NCBI GenBank assembly: GCA_946558465.1
Contig: CAMNTM010000012.1
Span: 27,128-91,127 of the forward strand
Length of the DNA stretch: 64,000 nt
Reading direction: 5' to 3'
Source of the DNA: an uncultured Lachnospiraceae bacterium
GTDB lineage: Bacteria > Bacillota > Clostridia > Lachnospirales > Lachnospiraceae
The notes beneath the pieces are model-generated. The model saw nothing but the letters and a program-made list of their open reading frames with translations, had not been told where the DNA came from and searched no databases. Position numbers and translations under genes: made by a program. This document shows positions 8,803-17,564 of this stretch, piece by piece (the first letter of the stretch is position 1; every line of letters begins with the position of its first letter).

Positions 8803-9766
8803 AGTTTCCGGTCTTAAGAAATATTTTCCGGTTAAGGGGACTCAGATTATCGGAGGAAAGCGTATGCTGAAGGCAGTAGACGATGTAAGCTTTTCAGTGG
8901 AAAAAGGAAGTATCATGGGTGTGATCGGGGAGTCGGGCTGTGGGAAATCTACAATGGGCCGTACAATTTTGAAGCTGACAGAACCATCGGGAGGAAGTGT
9001 AAGGTATAAAGATAAGATTTTGTTTGATGTAGAGGGCAGACAGGAAATAGGGAAAAAGGAACTTTTGAAGACGCGAAAAGAGATTCAGATGATATTTCAG
9101 GATTCCTATTCGGCGCTTGATCCCCGGCAGAATATACTTAAGGTACTTTCAGAAGGAGTTGTAAAACATAAAGTAACAGACAAAGGCAGTGTAAAAGATT
9201 ACTGTGCTCATATTCTTAGTCTCTGCGGACTGGAGGAATCGGCGCTGTACCGTTTCCCTCATGAGTTTTCCGGAGGACAGCGGCAGAGAATCGGAATAGC
9301 GAGAGCGCTGGCAGTAGGACCGGAATTTATTGTGTGCGACGAACCTACAGTAGCGCTTGATGTGTCGGTACAGTCACAGATTTTAAATCTTATGCTGGAT
9401 TTAAAGGAGAATATGTCTCTGACGTACCTGTTCATATCCCATAATATCGGAGTCGTAAAGCATTTTTGTGACAAGATTGCGGTCATGTACCTGGGAAGAT
9501 TTGTGGAGACAGGAAATGCATATGAGCTGTGCAGGGAGCCTCTGCATCCTTATACGCAGGCTCTTTTATCGGCAGTTCCGATCACGAATCCGTGGGAGAA
9601 GAAGAAGCGGATATATCTGGAGGGAAGTATTCCGGAAGGCTCAGATATTCCGAAGGGCTGCCGTTTTCATACGAGATGCCGGCATGCGCAGGAAAGATGC
9701 AGGATTGAAGAGCCGGGCCTGTCGGAGGCAGCTCCGGGCCGTTTTGCCGCGTGTCACTTGTATTAA
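8777..9766 (+). CDS. Peptide ABC transporter ATPase (DppF/OppF type)
   Basis: Second ATPase subunit, 329 residues. Walker A GESGCGKS, signature FSGGQRQR, Walker B FIVCDEPT and switch FISHNIG are intact. The C-terminal extension has the Cys motif CRFHTRC...C...C (last ~45 residues), which may bind an Fe-S cluster in relatives. The start is GTG at 8777 with AGGGGGG 9 bases upstream; the gene overlaps the preceding ATPase by 26 bases, which suggests coupled synthesis of the heterodimer. It is the last gene of the transporter set; 52 bases separate it from the DUF169 gene, which may share the transcript. Confidence 0.92.
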   Translation: MEEQSTLLKVSGLKKYFPVKGTQIIGGKRMLKAVDDVSFSVEKGSIMGVIGESGCGKSTMGRTILKLTEPSGGSVRYKDKILFDVEGRQEIGKKELLKTRKEIQMIFQDSYSALDPRQNILKVLSEGVVKHKVTDKGSVKDYCAHILSLCGLEESALYRFPHEFSGGQRQRIGIARALAVGPEFIVCDEPTVALDVSVQSQILNLMLDLKENMSLTYLFISHNIGVVKHFCDKIAVMYLGRFVETGNAYELCREPLHPYTQALLSAVPITNPWEKKKRIYLEGSIPEGSDIPKGCRFHTRCRHAQERCRIEEPGLSEAAPGRFAACHLY

Positions 9767-9818
9767 GAAGATATTGGCAGCTTAAAGTAATGAATAGAGA
9801 TAGAAGAGAGGAAAAAAT

Positions 9819-10655
9819 ATGGAAGATATAAGAGTAAAACGTTTGGTAAAAGCGCTTGGATTAGAGCGTCATATTGTAGGAATTGAGTTTCTTGCGTACA
9901 GACAGGAATTTGAGGAAAGTAAGGCCGAAGCACTTAAGGAGAAAAGAACCTTCTGCGGATTTGTGAATAAAGCAAGCAGAGGAGAGTCTTTAAAGGTGAC
10001 AGGAGAGAATTTCAGCTGTCTTGGAGGAGCACAGTCCATTGGCGTGCTCGTAGAACCGGAGACAACAAAATCCGGCAGACTCTATGAGCACTGCGGCTTA
10101 TATTCAAGTCATGCTGTGGCGAGATCTGTCAATGAAGGCATGCAGCATATCAAGCACAAGGTTTATGGAGTGAAGGCTTCGCCACTTGAGGAGACGGAAG
10201 ACGCAGACGTGGTTATCATATTAGGAAATGCAAAACAGATGATGCGTATTATCCAGGGCTACTCCTACGAATATGGAGTTGCACGTCATCTGACAACGGT
10301 CGGAAATCAGGCGATGTGTTCCGATCTCTGTGCAAAACCGTTTATGAATAATGATATTAATTTTTCGCTTATGTGCTGCGGTGCAAGAGCCAGTACACAG
10401 TGTACGGACGGAGAGATGGGTGTCGGTATGCCGATTCAGATATTCAGACGGGTGGTCGACGGTGTGCTTGCGACACTTAATCTGACCGAGACAAATAATG
10501 TAAAGAAGGAAATTCTTGAGCGGCTTGACAGTCCTGATGAGCTGGGCTTTGAGATTACCATGAACACAAGCTATGGAAAAAATGCAGGTGAGTACCGTGA
10601 AAAGGCGCTTAAAATGGAGAAAGAGGAAGCAATAGGCAAATTGAACGAAAAATAG
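9819..10655 (+). CDS. DUF169 family protein
   Basis: A 278-residue protein of the DUF169 family, found mainly in anaerobes and methanogens and without an assigned reaction. It has no signal or membrane segment. Cysteines are conserved-looking: one in the N-terminal part (TFCGFVN), then CLGGA, an EHCGLY segment and a cluster near residues 165-195 (MCSDLC...MCCGARASTQC). These could hold metal or an Fe-S cluster; that is inference. GAGAGG precedes the ATG. Its position between a peptide transporter and an [FeFe] hydrogenase with its own promoter leaves open which of the two it works with. Confidence 0.8.
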   Translation: MEDIRVKRLVKALGLERHIVGIEFLAYRQEFEESKAEALKEKRTFCGFVNKASRGESLKVTGENFSCLGGAQSIGVLVEPETTKSGRLYEHCGLYSSHAVARSVNEGMQHIKHKVYGVKASPLEETEDADVVIILGNAKQMMRIIQGYSYEYGVARHLTTVGNQAMCSDLCAKPFMNNDINFSLMCCGARASTQCTDGEMGVGMPIQIFRRVVDGVLATLNLTETNNVKKEILERLDSPDELGFEITMNTSYGKNAGEYREKALKMEKEEAIGKLNEK

Positions 10656-10680
10656 AACACGATTTTGTCCGCCAAGTATC

Positions 10681-10709
10681 TTGTAAAGCCAAAAAGAATC
10701 GAGTAAAAT
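10681..10709 (+). promoter_or_regulatory. Promoter of the [FeFe] hydrogenase gene
   Basis: TTGTAA (10681-10686), 17 bp, TAAAAT (10704-10709), 34 bases before the ATG, with AGGAGG in between. Confidence 0.5.
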
Positions 10710-10742
10710 AAACGAGAATAAAATAACAGGAGGATATGTGTT

Positions 10743-12251
10743 ATGATACGAGGACTTGACACTACAGTCAGAAAAATTCGCAGACAAGTATTTGAAGAGG
10801 TTGCAAGACTCGGCTTTAAGGGAAATGCAGAGACTTTGAATAATGATATGGAAGCGATCCCTTATAAGATGGTGAATGACGAGACAAAATATCGTGACAG
10901 CGTGTACCGTGCCCGTGCAATTGTAAGAGAGCGGCTCAGACTGGCAATGGGACTTTCGCTTCGCCCGGAGGATAAGCCTGTGCACCTGACTGCCGGTGTG
11001 GAAGCGAGCAACATTTCAGATAAATATTACGAGCCGCCTCTTATGCAGGTAATTCCTTCTGCGTGTATGGCCTGTGAAGAAAAGGGCTACGAGGTCAGCA
11101 ATATGTGTAAAGGCTGTCTTGCGCATCCCTGCATGGAGGTATGTCCGAAGGATGCTATCTCATTCGTAAACGGAAAATCCTACATTGACCAGGAGAAATG
11201 CATTAAGTGCGGTAAATGTAAATCTGCATGTCCATATGATGCAATTGCGAAAAAGGAGCGTCCGTGCCGGCAGGCGTGCGGAGTGGGAGCGATAGAGTCG
11301 GATGCGCAGGGACGTGCGAAGATTAATAATGATAAATGTGTATCCTGCGGTATGTGTATGGTAAATTGTCCGTTTGGAGCGATTTCCGATAAGTCGCAGA
11401 TATTCCAGCTTGCCCGTGCCTTGACGGATGGGGACAAGATTATTGCGGAGATTGCGCCGGCATATGCAGGGCAGTTCGGAGACAACATTACACCTAGAAA
11501 CTTAAAGGCAGCACTTGAGGAGCTTGGTTTCTCAGAATTTTATGAGGTTGCGCTGGGGGCAGATATCGGTGCGGTTGCAGAGGCTCATCACTATGTGGAG
11601 AAGGTGACTACAGGGGAGCTTCCATTCCTGCTTACTTCCTGCTGTCCGTCCTGGGCGATGCTGGCGAAGATCTATTTCCCGGATCTGGTAGATCAGGTAT
11701 CCCAGGAGCTGACGCCTATGGTTGCCACTGCGCGTACGATTAAAAAGGTGCATCCGGATGCAAAGGTGGTGTTCATCGGTCCTTGTGCGGCGAAGAAGCT
11801 GGAGGCGATGCGGAGAACTGTAAGAAGTGACGTGGATTTCGTTATTACCTTTGAGGAACTGCAGGCAATGTTTGACGCAAAGGATATTGACCTTACCAAA
11901 TACGAAGCGGAATCTTCCTTCCATAATGCGACAGGCGCCGGACGCGGCTACGCGGTAGCGGGTGGTGTTGCCGATGCAATCGAGAAGTGTATCAAGGAAT
12001 ACTATCCGGGCACGGAAGTAAATATTGAGCATGCAGAAGGGCTTGCAGAATGTAAGAAGGTATTGGCTTTAGCGAAAGCAGGTAAGATGAACGGCTGCCT
12101 GATAGAAGGAATGGGCTGTCCGGGAGGCTGCGTGGCAGGCGCCGGGACAAATATTCCGGTACCAAAGGCTCAGAAGAAGATTAAGGATTTTGTAAAGGCT
12201 TCGACCCTGCCGATTCCGCCGAAGGAATTGGAGGAGATTGAGCTGGAATAG
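10743..12251 (+). CDS. Monomeric [FeFe] hydrogenase, group-B type
   Basis: A 502-residue iron-only hydrogenase. An N-terminal helical region (1-~95) is followed by ferredoxin-like domains with many CxxCxxC motifs (residues ~100-220), which would hold several [4Fe-4S] clusters. The H-cluster domain has all three signatures: L1 TSCCPSW near 298, L2 GPCAAKKLE near 346 and L3 EGMGCPGGCVAGAG near 456. L2 begins with Gly instead of the Met usual in group A enzymes, and the domain order fits group B hydrogenases of Clostridia. It likely exchanges electrons with ferredoxin to make or take up H2; a sensory role is less likely, since no PAS or output domain is present. Maturases are not in the window. 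Confidence 0.88.
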   Translation: MIRGLDTTVRKIRRQVFEEVARLGFKGNAETLNNDMEAIPYKMVNDETKYRDSVYRARAIVRERLRLAMGLSLRPEDKPVHLTAGVEASNISDKYYEPPLMQVIPSACMACEEKGYEVSNMCKGCLAHPCMEVCPKDAISFVNGKSYIDQEKCIKCGKCKSACPYDAIAKKERPCRQACGVGAIESDAQGRAKINNDKCVSCGMCMVNCPFGAISDKSQIFQLARALTDGDKIIAEIAPAYAGQFGDNITPRNLKAALEELGFSEFYEVALGADIGAVAEAHHYVEKVTTGELPFLLTSCCPSWAMLAKIYFPDLVDQVSQELTPMVATARTIKKVHPDAKVVFIGPCAAKKLEAMRRTVRSDVDFVITFEELQAMFDAKDIDLTKYEAESSFHNATGAGRGYAVAGGVADAIEKCIKEYYPGTEVNIEHAEGLAECKKVLALAKAGKMNGCLIEGMGCPGGCVAGAGTNIPVPKAQKKIKDFVKASTLPIPPKELEEIELE

Positions 12252-12257
12252 ACATAA

Positions 12258-12298
12258 ACATGCCCGTCGTTGACAAACGGCGGGCATGTCATTATAAT
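12258..12298 (+). promoter_or_regulatory. Consensus alaS promoter embedded in a long inverted repeat
   Basis: TTGACA (12270-12275) and TATAAT (12293-12298) with 17-bp spacing are a perfect sigma-A consensus. A 14-bp inverted repeat (12258-12271 with 12276-12289, one G-T mismatch, loop GACA) spans the -35. It could terminate the hydrogenase transcript, though no T-run follows, or act as an operator. There is no T-box. Confidence 0.7.
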
Positions 12299-12331
12299 TA
12301 GAAATTAGTCTGAGATTAGTAGGAGGAGAAC

Positions 12332-14974
12332 ATGCAGAAATACGGAGTAAATGAATTAAGGAGAATGTTCCTGGAATTTTTTGAGAGCAAGGAACATCTG
12401 GCAATGAAGAGCTTTTCACTGGTGCCCCATAATGATAAGAGCCTGCTTCTTATCAATTCCGGTATGGCACCGTTAAAACCATACTTTACGGGACAGGAGA
12501 TTCCACCGAAAAAGCGTGTTACAACCTGTCAGAAGTGTATCCGTACAGGAGATATTGAGAATGTAGGAAAGACAGCCCGTCACGGGACCTTTTTTGAAAT
12601 GCTGGGGAATTTTTCATTCGGAGATTATTTTAAGAGAGAGTCTATCCACTGGACCTGGGAATTTTTAACAGAGGTGGTAGGGCTTGATGCGGACCGGCTC
12701 TATCCGTCGGTTTATGTGGAGGATGAGGAAGCCTGGGAGATTTGGAATAAAGAGATCGGAATCGCGCCAGAGAGAATTTTCCGTTTCGGAAAGGAGGATA
12801 ACTTCTGGGAGCACGGCTCCGGTCCCTGCGGCCCCTGCTCAGAAGTTTATTATGACCGCGGGGAAAAATACGGCTGCGGGAAGCCGGACTGTACGGTGGG
12901 CTGTGACTGTGACCGCTATATGGAAATCTGGAATAACGTGTTTACACAGTTTGATAATGACGGAAATAATCATTATACGGAGCTTGAGCAGAAAAATATT
13001 GATACCGGTATGGGACTGGAGCGTCTGGCATGTATTGTGCAGGATGTGGATTCCATGTTTGACGTGGACACTCTTCTTGCACTTCGTCAGCATGTATGCA
13101 GACTGGCGCAGACAGAGTATGGAAAGGAATATGACACGGATGTGTCAATACGTGTGATTACGGATCATATCCGTTCGGTTACATTCATGATCTCGGATGG
13201 TATTATGCCATCCAACAGCGGACGGGGCTATGTGCTTCGAAGACTTTTAAGACGTTCATGCCGTCACGGGAGACTTCTCGGTATCGAAGGAGAATTTTTG
13301 ACAGAGCTTGCGAAAACCGTTATTGAGGGCTCTAAGGATGGTTATCCGGAGCTGGAGGAGAAAAAGGAATTTATCTTTAAGGTTATTGCGAAGGAAGAGG
13401 AGCAGTTCAATAAGACGATTGATCAGGGACTTTCGATTCTTGCCGGTATGGAAGCAGAGATGGAGAAAAACAAAGAAAAGGTGCTGTCCGGAAAGGATGC
13501 TTTCAAATTATATGATACGTATGGATTCCCGGTAGATCTGACAAGGGAAATCCTGGAGGAAAAAGGACTCAGTATTGATGAGGAGGGCTTTAAGAAAGCG
13601 GCCGAGGAGCAGAAGAAAAAGGCTCAGGGAACTTTCGGAGAGACGAATTACATGGGTGCGGATGTGACCGTGTATGAGTCTATCGATCCGTCTGTTACGA
13701 CAGAGTTTGTAGGATATGATAATCTGTCGTTTGAATCAGAGATAACCGTACTGACAACGGAGAGTGAGCTTGCAGATGCACTTTCTGACGGAGAAAGAGG
13801 AACGGTATTTGTAGAGAAGACTCCGTTTTATGCGGCCAGCGGCGGCCAGGAGGCGGATAAGGGAATTATCCGGACAACGGATGGAGTGTTCCAGGTAGAA
13901 GACGTGGTAAAGCTTCTAGGCGGTAAGATCGGCCATGTGGGATATGTGGTAAAGGGGATGATTCAGTCCGGGACAAGGGCAGAACTCGTGGTAGATGTCA
14001 CGAACCGTGAGTTATCTGCAAGAAACCACAGTGCAACGCATCTGCTTCAGAAGGCGCTGCGGCTGGTCTTAGGCTCACACGTAGAGCAGGCAGGCTCCTC
14101 TGTGAATGCGGACAGACTTCGGTTTGATTTTACTCATTTTTCAGCGTTAAGCAGAGAAGAGATCAGAAAGGTAGAAGAGATTGTTAATGAAAATATTAGG
14201 AAGGCACTTCCGGTAAAGGCAGAAAATATGCCGATTGAGGAAGCAAGAAAGACCGGGGCAGCGGCTCTCTTCGGCGAGAAGTACGGAGATATTGTGCGTG
14301 TAGTCAGCATGGGAGAGTTTTCGAAGGAATTCTGCGGCGGTACACATGTGGAGAATACAGGGGTTATTACCGCGCTGAAGATTATATCTGAGACGGGTGT
14401 GGCGGCAGGAGTCAGGAGAATCGAAGCATTGACCTCCAAAGGCCTTCTGAAATATTACGATGCACTTGAAGAGACACTCCTTGAGACAGCGAAGCTTGTA
14501 AAAGCAGCGCCGGATGCCCTGCCTGATAAGGTCAGACATCTGCTCGCTGAAAACAAGGCGCTTGCCGGTGAGGTTGAGAGCTTAAAAAGCAGGCTTGCCC
14601 AGGATGCTATGGGGGATGTCACAGACCAGATTCTAGAGATCGGCGGTGTGAAATTTATCGGTGCGAAGGTAGAAGGCGTGGACATGAACGGACTCCGCGA
14701 GCTGGGAGACCAGCTGAAGGAAAAGCTTGGAGAGGGTGTTGTGATGCTTGCGTCCGCTGCAGGCGGTAAAGTGAACCTGATGGCTGCAGCGACAAAGGGA
14801 GCAGTTGAAAAGGGCGCTCACGCCGGGAATCTCATTAAAGAAATTGCAGGACTGGTCGGCGGAGGCGGAGGCGGACGTCCGAATATGGCGCAGGCCGGCG
14901 GAAAAAATCCGGAAGGGATAGATGATGCCATACAGTGTGCCAAAGAGGTTTTGAAAAGCCAGGTAGAAGGCTAG
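12332..14974 (+). CDS. alaS: Alanyl-tRNA synthetase
   Basis: AlaRS charges tRNA-Ala and edits mischarged Ser/Gly. The 880-residue protein has the full architecture: class II catalytic core (residues 1-~245, with the motif 2-like RFGKEDNFWEHGSGPCGPCSE block), a tRNA-recognition domain, an editing domain with the zinc motifs HSATH (near 570) and CGGTH (near 670), and a coiled-coil plus Gly-rich C-Ala domain ending in GLVGGGGGGRPNMAQAGG. AGGAGGAGA lies 5 bases before the ATG. It stands alone downstream of a consensus promoter and is followed by the rpsU promoter. Confidence 0.97.
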   Translation: MQKYGVNELRRMFLEFFESKEHLAMKSFSLVPHNDKSLLLINSGMAPLKPYFTGQEIPPKKRVTTCQKCIRTGDIENVGKTARHGTFFEMLGNFSFGDYFKRESIHWTWEFLTEVVGLDADRLYPSVYVEDEEAWEIWNKEIGIAPERIFRFGKEDNFWEHGSGPCGPCSEVYYDRGEKYGCGKPDCTVGCDCDRYMEIWNNVFTQFDNDGNNHYTELEQKNIDTGMGLERLACIVQDVDSMFDVDTLLALRQHVCRLAQTEYGKEYDTDVSIRVITDHIRSVTFMISDGIMPSNSGRGYVLRRLLRRSCRHGRLLGIEGEFLTELAKTVIEGSKDGYPELEEKKEFIFKVIAKEEEQFNKTIDQGLSILAGMEAEMEKNKEKVLSGKDAFKLYDTYGFPVDLTREILEEKGLSIDEEGFKKAAEEQKKKAQGTFGETNYMGADVTVYESIDPSVTTEFVGYDNLSFESEITVLTTESELADALSDGERGTVFVEKTPFYAASGGQEADKGIIRTTDGVFQVEDVVKLLGGKIGHVGYVVKGMIQSGTRAELVVDVTNRELSARNHSATHLLQKALRLVLGSHVEQAGSSVNADRLRFDFTHFSALSREEIRKVEEIVNENIRKALPVKAENMPIEEARKTGAAALFGEKYGDIVRVVSMGEFSKEFCGGTHVENTGVITALKIISETGVAAGVRRIEALTSKGLLKYYDALEETLLETAKLVKAAPDALPDKVRHLLAENKALAGEVESLKSRLAQDAMGDVTDQILEIGGVKFIGAKVEGVDMNGLRELGDQLKEKLGEGVVMLASAAGGKVNLMAAATKGAVEKGAHAGNLIKEIAGLVGGGGGGRPNMAQAGGKNPEGIDDAIQCAKEVLKSQVEG

Positions 14975-15076
14975 CAGCCGGCGGCAGTGAAGAGTCGGTT
15001 TTGTGTTTAACGAACTGATATTTCCTGTGAACAATGACGAAGTTTTGTCTGAGTTCGGTAAAATACAAAAAAAATA

Positions 15077-15104
15077 TTGACGTAGGCTGAATATGTGTTA
15101 TAAT
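15077..15104 (+). promoter_or_regulatory. Promoter of rpsU
   Basis: TTGACG (15077-15082), 16 bp, TATAAT (15099-15104). The transcript would start about 70 bases before the rpsU ATG; GGGGGGAGG lies upstream of the start codon. Confidence 0.65.
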
Positions 15105-15182
15105 CGTATGTAGTGCAATAAATATACCCGAACAGTCGTATAGTGCACAATATAGGACTGGGGGGAGGTTAGGTGTGAGAGT

Positions 15183-15359
15183 ATGTCAAATGTAATCGTT
15201 AAAGAAAACGAGACGTTAGATAGCGCTTTACGCAGATTCAAAAGAAACTGTGCAAAGGCTGGTATCCAGCAGGAAATTCGTAAAAGAGAGCATTACGAAA
15301 AGCCGAGTGTAAGACGTAAGAAAAAGTCTGAAGCTGCTAGAAAGCGCAAGTATAACTAA
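15183..15359 (+). CDS. rpsU: 30S ribosomal protein S21
   Basis: A 58-codon gene encoding the small basic ribosomal protein bS21, which lies near the 3' end of 16S rRNA and helps initiation. The protein begins [20 protein letters not shown], has the conserved [20 protein letters not shown] centre and ends in a Lys/Arg tail ([15 protein letters not shown]), all standard for the family. It has its own promoter upstream and a strong terminator 11 bases downstream, so it is monocistronic. It is easily missed because of its size. Confidence 0.96.
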   Translation: MSNVIVKENETLDSALRRFKRNCAKAGIQQEIRKREHYEKPSVRRKKKSEAARKRKYN

Positions 15360-15370
15360 TAGGTGCAACG

Positions 15371-15402
15371 ATTGGGGTGTTCCGTATAACACCCCGATTT
15401 TT
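15371..15402 (+). terminator. Intrinsic terminator after rpsU
   Basis: GGGGTGTT (15374-15381) pairs with AACACCCC, extended by AT/AT, with a 6-base loop and a following GATTTTT. Confidence 0.85.
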
Positions 15403-15503
15403 ATGCTGTGCCAAGCATACGGACAAAACCGTCCAGAGAACGGTTTTAAGTTGCCATGTAACTTGAAGATACTAGTTGATGTGGGCTGCCTATAAGCGGC
15501 AGT
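15403..15503 (+). ncRNA. Hairpin-rich leader upstream of a PF06541 gene
   Basis: Four consecutive inverted repeats: ATGCT/AGCAT (15403-15418), AAAACCGT/ACGGTTTT (15425-15447, perfect), AAGTT/AACTT (15448-15464) and CTGCC/GGCAG (15485-15503), the last directly before the ribosome site AAAGGAG. GGAC (15421-15424) can also pair with GTCC (15431-15434), which excludes the 8-bp helix, so two states are possible. It resembles a cis-regulatory leader but matches no riboswitch class I know. Confidence 0.4.
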
Positions 15504-15518
15504 TAAAGGAGCAGAATT

Positions 15519-16112
15519 ATGTGGTGGAATAAGGTTGTCTTTGGTTGGAGTGCATATCATGTTGTCTTATGGTTTCTGACCTACAGTATATTAGGGTGGG
15601 TTGTGGAATCCATTTATATGTCGATATGCAATAAGAAACTTACAAACAGGGGATTTACGAGGGGACCAATCTGCCCGATTTACGGGGTCGGTGCGCTGAC
15701 AGTATTTTTTATACTTAAGCCGTACAGCAGCAATCCGATCTGCCTATTTTTTATGGGCATGTTTTTGGCAACAACGCTGGAATTTTTTACGGCGCTTCTT
15801 ATGCAGAAGATATTTGGTGAAATATGGTGGGATTATAACGAGAAGCCATTTAATTACAAAGGTATTTTATGTCTGGAAAGTTCGATTGCCTGGGGATTTT
15901 ATACTCTGGGACTGTTTCTCTTTTTACATAAAATGGTTGTGGGCATTGTAGACAGGATTCCGCTGCTTGCCGGAAAGATAGGCGGAAGCATTATACTTGC
16001 CGCCTTTACCATAGATTTTATGACCGCACTTTACAGAGAAAAAAAGGATGATATTCCGGATAAGGTCTGGGAGTGGAAGGAAATATTGGTAAATAAAATA
16101 ACCGGTGATTAA
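15519..16112 (+). CDS. PF06541-family membrane protein (putative ABC-transporter type IV)
   Basis: A 197-residue polytopic membrane protein. About five hydrophobic segments lie near residues 12-30, 50-65, 75-95, 120-140 and 150-170. The RGFTRGPICPIYGVGAL block and the WWDYNEKPFNYKGILCLESSIAWG block are characteristic of family PF06541, which is widespread in Firmicutes. The family is named as a transporter permease, but its function is unproven. AAAGGAG precedes the ATG by 9 bases. It stands alone behind the hairpin-rich leader, which suggests control at the RNA level. Confidence 0.85.
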   Translation: MWWNKVVFGWSAYHVVLWFLTYSILGWVVESIYMSICNKKLTNRGFTRGPICPIYGVGALTVFFILKPYSSNPICLFFMGMFLATTLEFFTALLMQKIFGEIWWDYNEKPFNYKGILCLESSIAWGFYTLGLFLFLHKMVVGIVDRIPLLAGKIGGSIILAAFTIDFMTALYREKKDDIPDKVWEWKEILVNKITGD

Positions 16113-16121
16113 AAAGAGGTA

Positions 16122-16150
16122 TTGACTGTAAAAAAACAAAGGTATATACT
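16122..16150 (+). promoter_or_regulatory. Promoter upstream of the aminotransferase gene
   Basis: TTGACT (16122-16127), 17 bp, TATACT (16145-16150). The transcript would start near 16157, only ~10 bases before the terminator-like hairpin at 16166. Confidence 0.6.
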
Positions 16151-16165
16151 TAACGTGTTAAAAGC

Positions 16166-16200
16166 AAGGGCGCTGTATCATAGGATGCGGTGCCCTTTTT
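16166..16200 (+). terminator. Terminator or attenuator in the aminotransferase leader
   Basis: AAGGGC (16166-16171) pairs with GCCCTT (16192-16197), extended by a GC/GT pair, and is followed by TTTTT. It lies ~10 bases after the predicted start site and 122 bases before the gene, so it may act as an attenuator or end a ~45-base RNA. Confidence 0.6.
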
Positions 16201-16322
16201 CATGTCTTCGAGGTGTCCTGCGGCAGATTGCAAAGGATACGGCGGAATGCTTCGTTCATGTGAGAATACACTGTATTTTTACAAAGTAACATTATAACTA
16301 CTGAGAAAGGAAGGAGATTTTT

Positions 16323-17564
16323 ATGAGACTCAAGGATACAAAGGTTACAGCTCAGGAGCTTAAGGATATGGCAGAAAAGTACATGGTTGAGACTTACGAG
16401 CGCTATGATTTTATTGCTGAAAGAGCAGAAGGAATGTATCTGTATGATGAAGAGGGAAATGCATATCTGGATTTTTACGGGGGAGTTGCAGTGAACAGTC
16501 CGGGGAACAGGAATAAACAGGTTGAGGAAGCTGTTAAGGATCAGCTTGGCGATATTGTGCATACATTTAACTATCCTTATACTATTCCACAGGCATTGTT
16601 AGCGAAAAAAATATGTGATGCAATAGGGATGGATAAAATTTTCTACCAGAATTCAGGGACAGAAGCGAATGAATGCATGATTAAGATGGCGAGAAAATAC
16701 GGAGTGGATCATTATGGTCCGGAAAAATATCACATTGTTACAGCAAAAAACAGCTTTCACGGAAGGACCTTCGGAGGAATGTCGGCAACCGGACAGCCGG
16801 ACAGTGCAGTTCAAGAGGGATTCGGTCCGATGGTTCCGGGCTTTTCTTACGCAGAGTTTAATAATCTGGACGACTTTGAATCAAAGGTGACAGAGCATAC
16901 AATTGCAATTATGATTGAACCTGTACAGGGAGAGGGAGGGGTACATCCTGCATCACAGGAATTTATAGAGGGTCTTCGAAGATTATGTGATGAGAAAGAG
17001 TTGCTCCTGCTTTTTGACGAGGTACAGACCGGATGGGGACGTACCGGTGCAGTAATGGCTTATATGGGGTATGGTGTGAAGCCGGATGCCGTATCTATGG
17101 CAAAAGCGATGGGAGGAGGGTTACCTATCGGGGCATGCTGCGCGAGAAAAGAAGTGGCGGAGGCTTTGAGCGCGGGAACTCATGGTTCCACATACGGAGG
17201 CCATGCGCTTGCCTGTGCAGCGTCGCTTGCATCGGTATCAGAAATCTTAGAAAAGGATTTGAGCAGAAATGCGCGTGAGATGGGCAGATATATGAAGAAA
17301 CAGCTGTCGAAGCTCCCTCATGTGAAGGAGGCAAGGGGCAGAGGGCTTTTAGTGGGCTGTGAGTATGATATTCCGATTGCAGCGGAAGTAAAGCATGGGT
17401 GTCTTGAACGCATGGCGCTGATTACGTCAATCGGAGACTCCGTAAACCGTATGATTCCGCCGCTTATTGTAACCAAAGAGCAGATTGACGAGCTTATGTT
17501 TATTATGCGTGCCGCAATCCAGGATGCAGCGGAAAAATATGAGGAAATGAGACTGGCAGGCTAG
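16323..17564 (+). CDS. Class III aminotransferase, acetylornithine-aminotransferase-like
   Basis: A 413-residue PLP enzyme of fold type I, class III, of the type that moves an amino group between acetylornithine (or a related omega-amine) and 2-oxoglutarate. It has the phosphate-binding NSGTEANE block near residue 115, FHGRTFGGMSATG near 147, the Asp that binds the pyridine nitrogen in LLLFDEVQTGWGRTG near 235, and the Schiff-base Lys in SMAKAMGGGLPIG near 261. AAGGAAGGAG precedes the ATG. No other arginine gene is adjacent, so argD is only one of several options (4-aminobutyrate or ornithine aminotransferase). Regulation by the leader hairpin is likely. Confidence 0.85.
   Translation: MRLKDTKVTAQELKDMAEKYMVETYERYDFIAERAEGMYLYDEEGNAYLDFYGGVAVNSPGNRNKQVEEAVKDQLGDIVHTFNYPYTIPQALLAKKICDAIGMDKIFYQNSGTEANECMIKMARKYGVDHYGPEKYHIVTAKNSFHGRTFGGMSATGQPDSAVQEGFGPMVPGFSYAEFNNLDDFESKVTEHTIAIMIEPVQGEGGVHPASQEFIEGLRRLCDEKELLLLFDEVQTGWGRTGAVMAYMGYGVKPDAVSMAKAMGGGLPIGACCARKEVAEALSAGTHGSTYGGHALACAASLASVSEILEKDLSRNAREMGRYMKKQLSKLPHVKEARGRGLLVGCEYDIPIAAEVKHGCLERMALITSIGDSVNRMIPPLIVTKEQIDELMFIMRAAIQDAAEKYEEMRLAG

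Noticed and set aside
10221..10985. 254-codon minus-strand frame
   Set aside because: It spans two well-supported + strand genes and their promoter; no ribosome site or family match.
12252..12331. T-box leader upstream of alaS
   Set aside because: Only 80 bases with a consensus promoter at its right side; no room for specifier or antiterminator domains.
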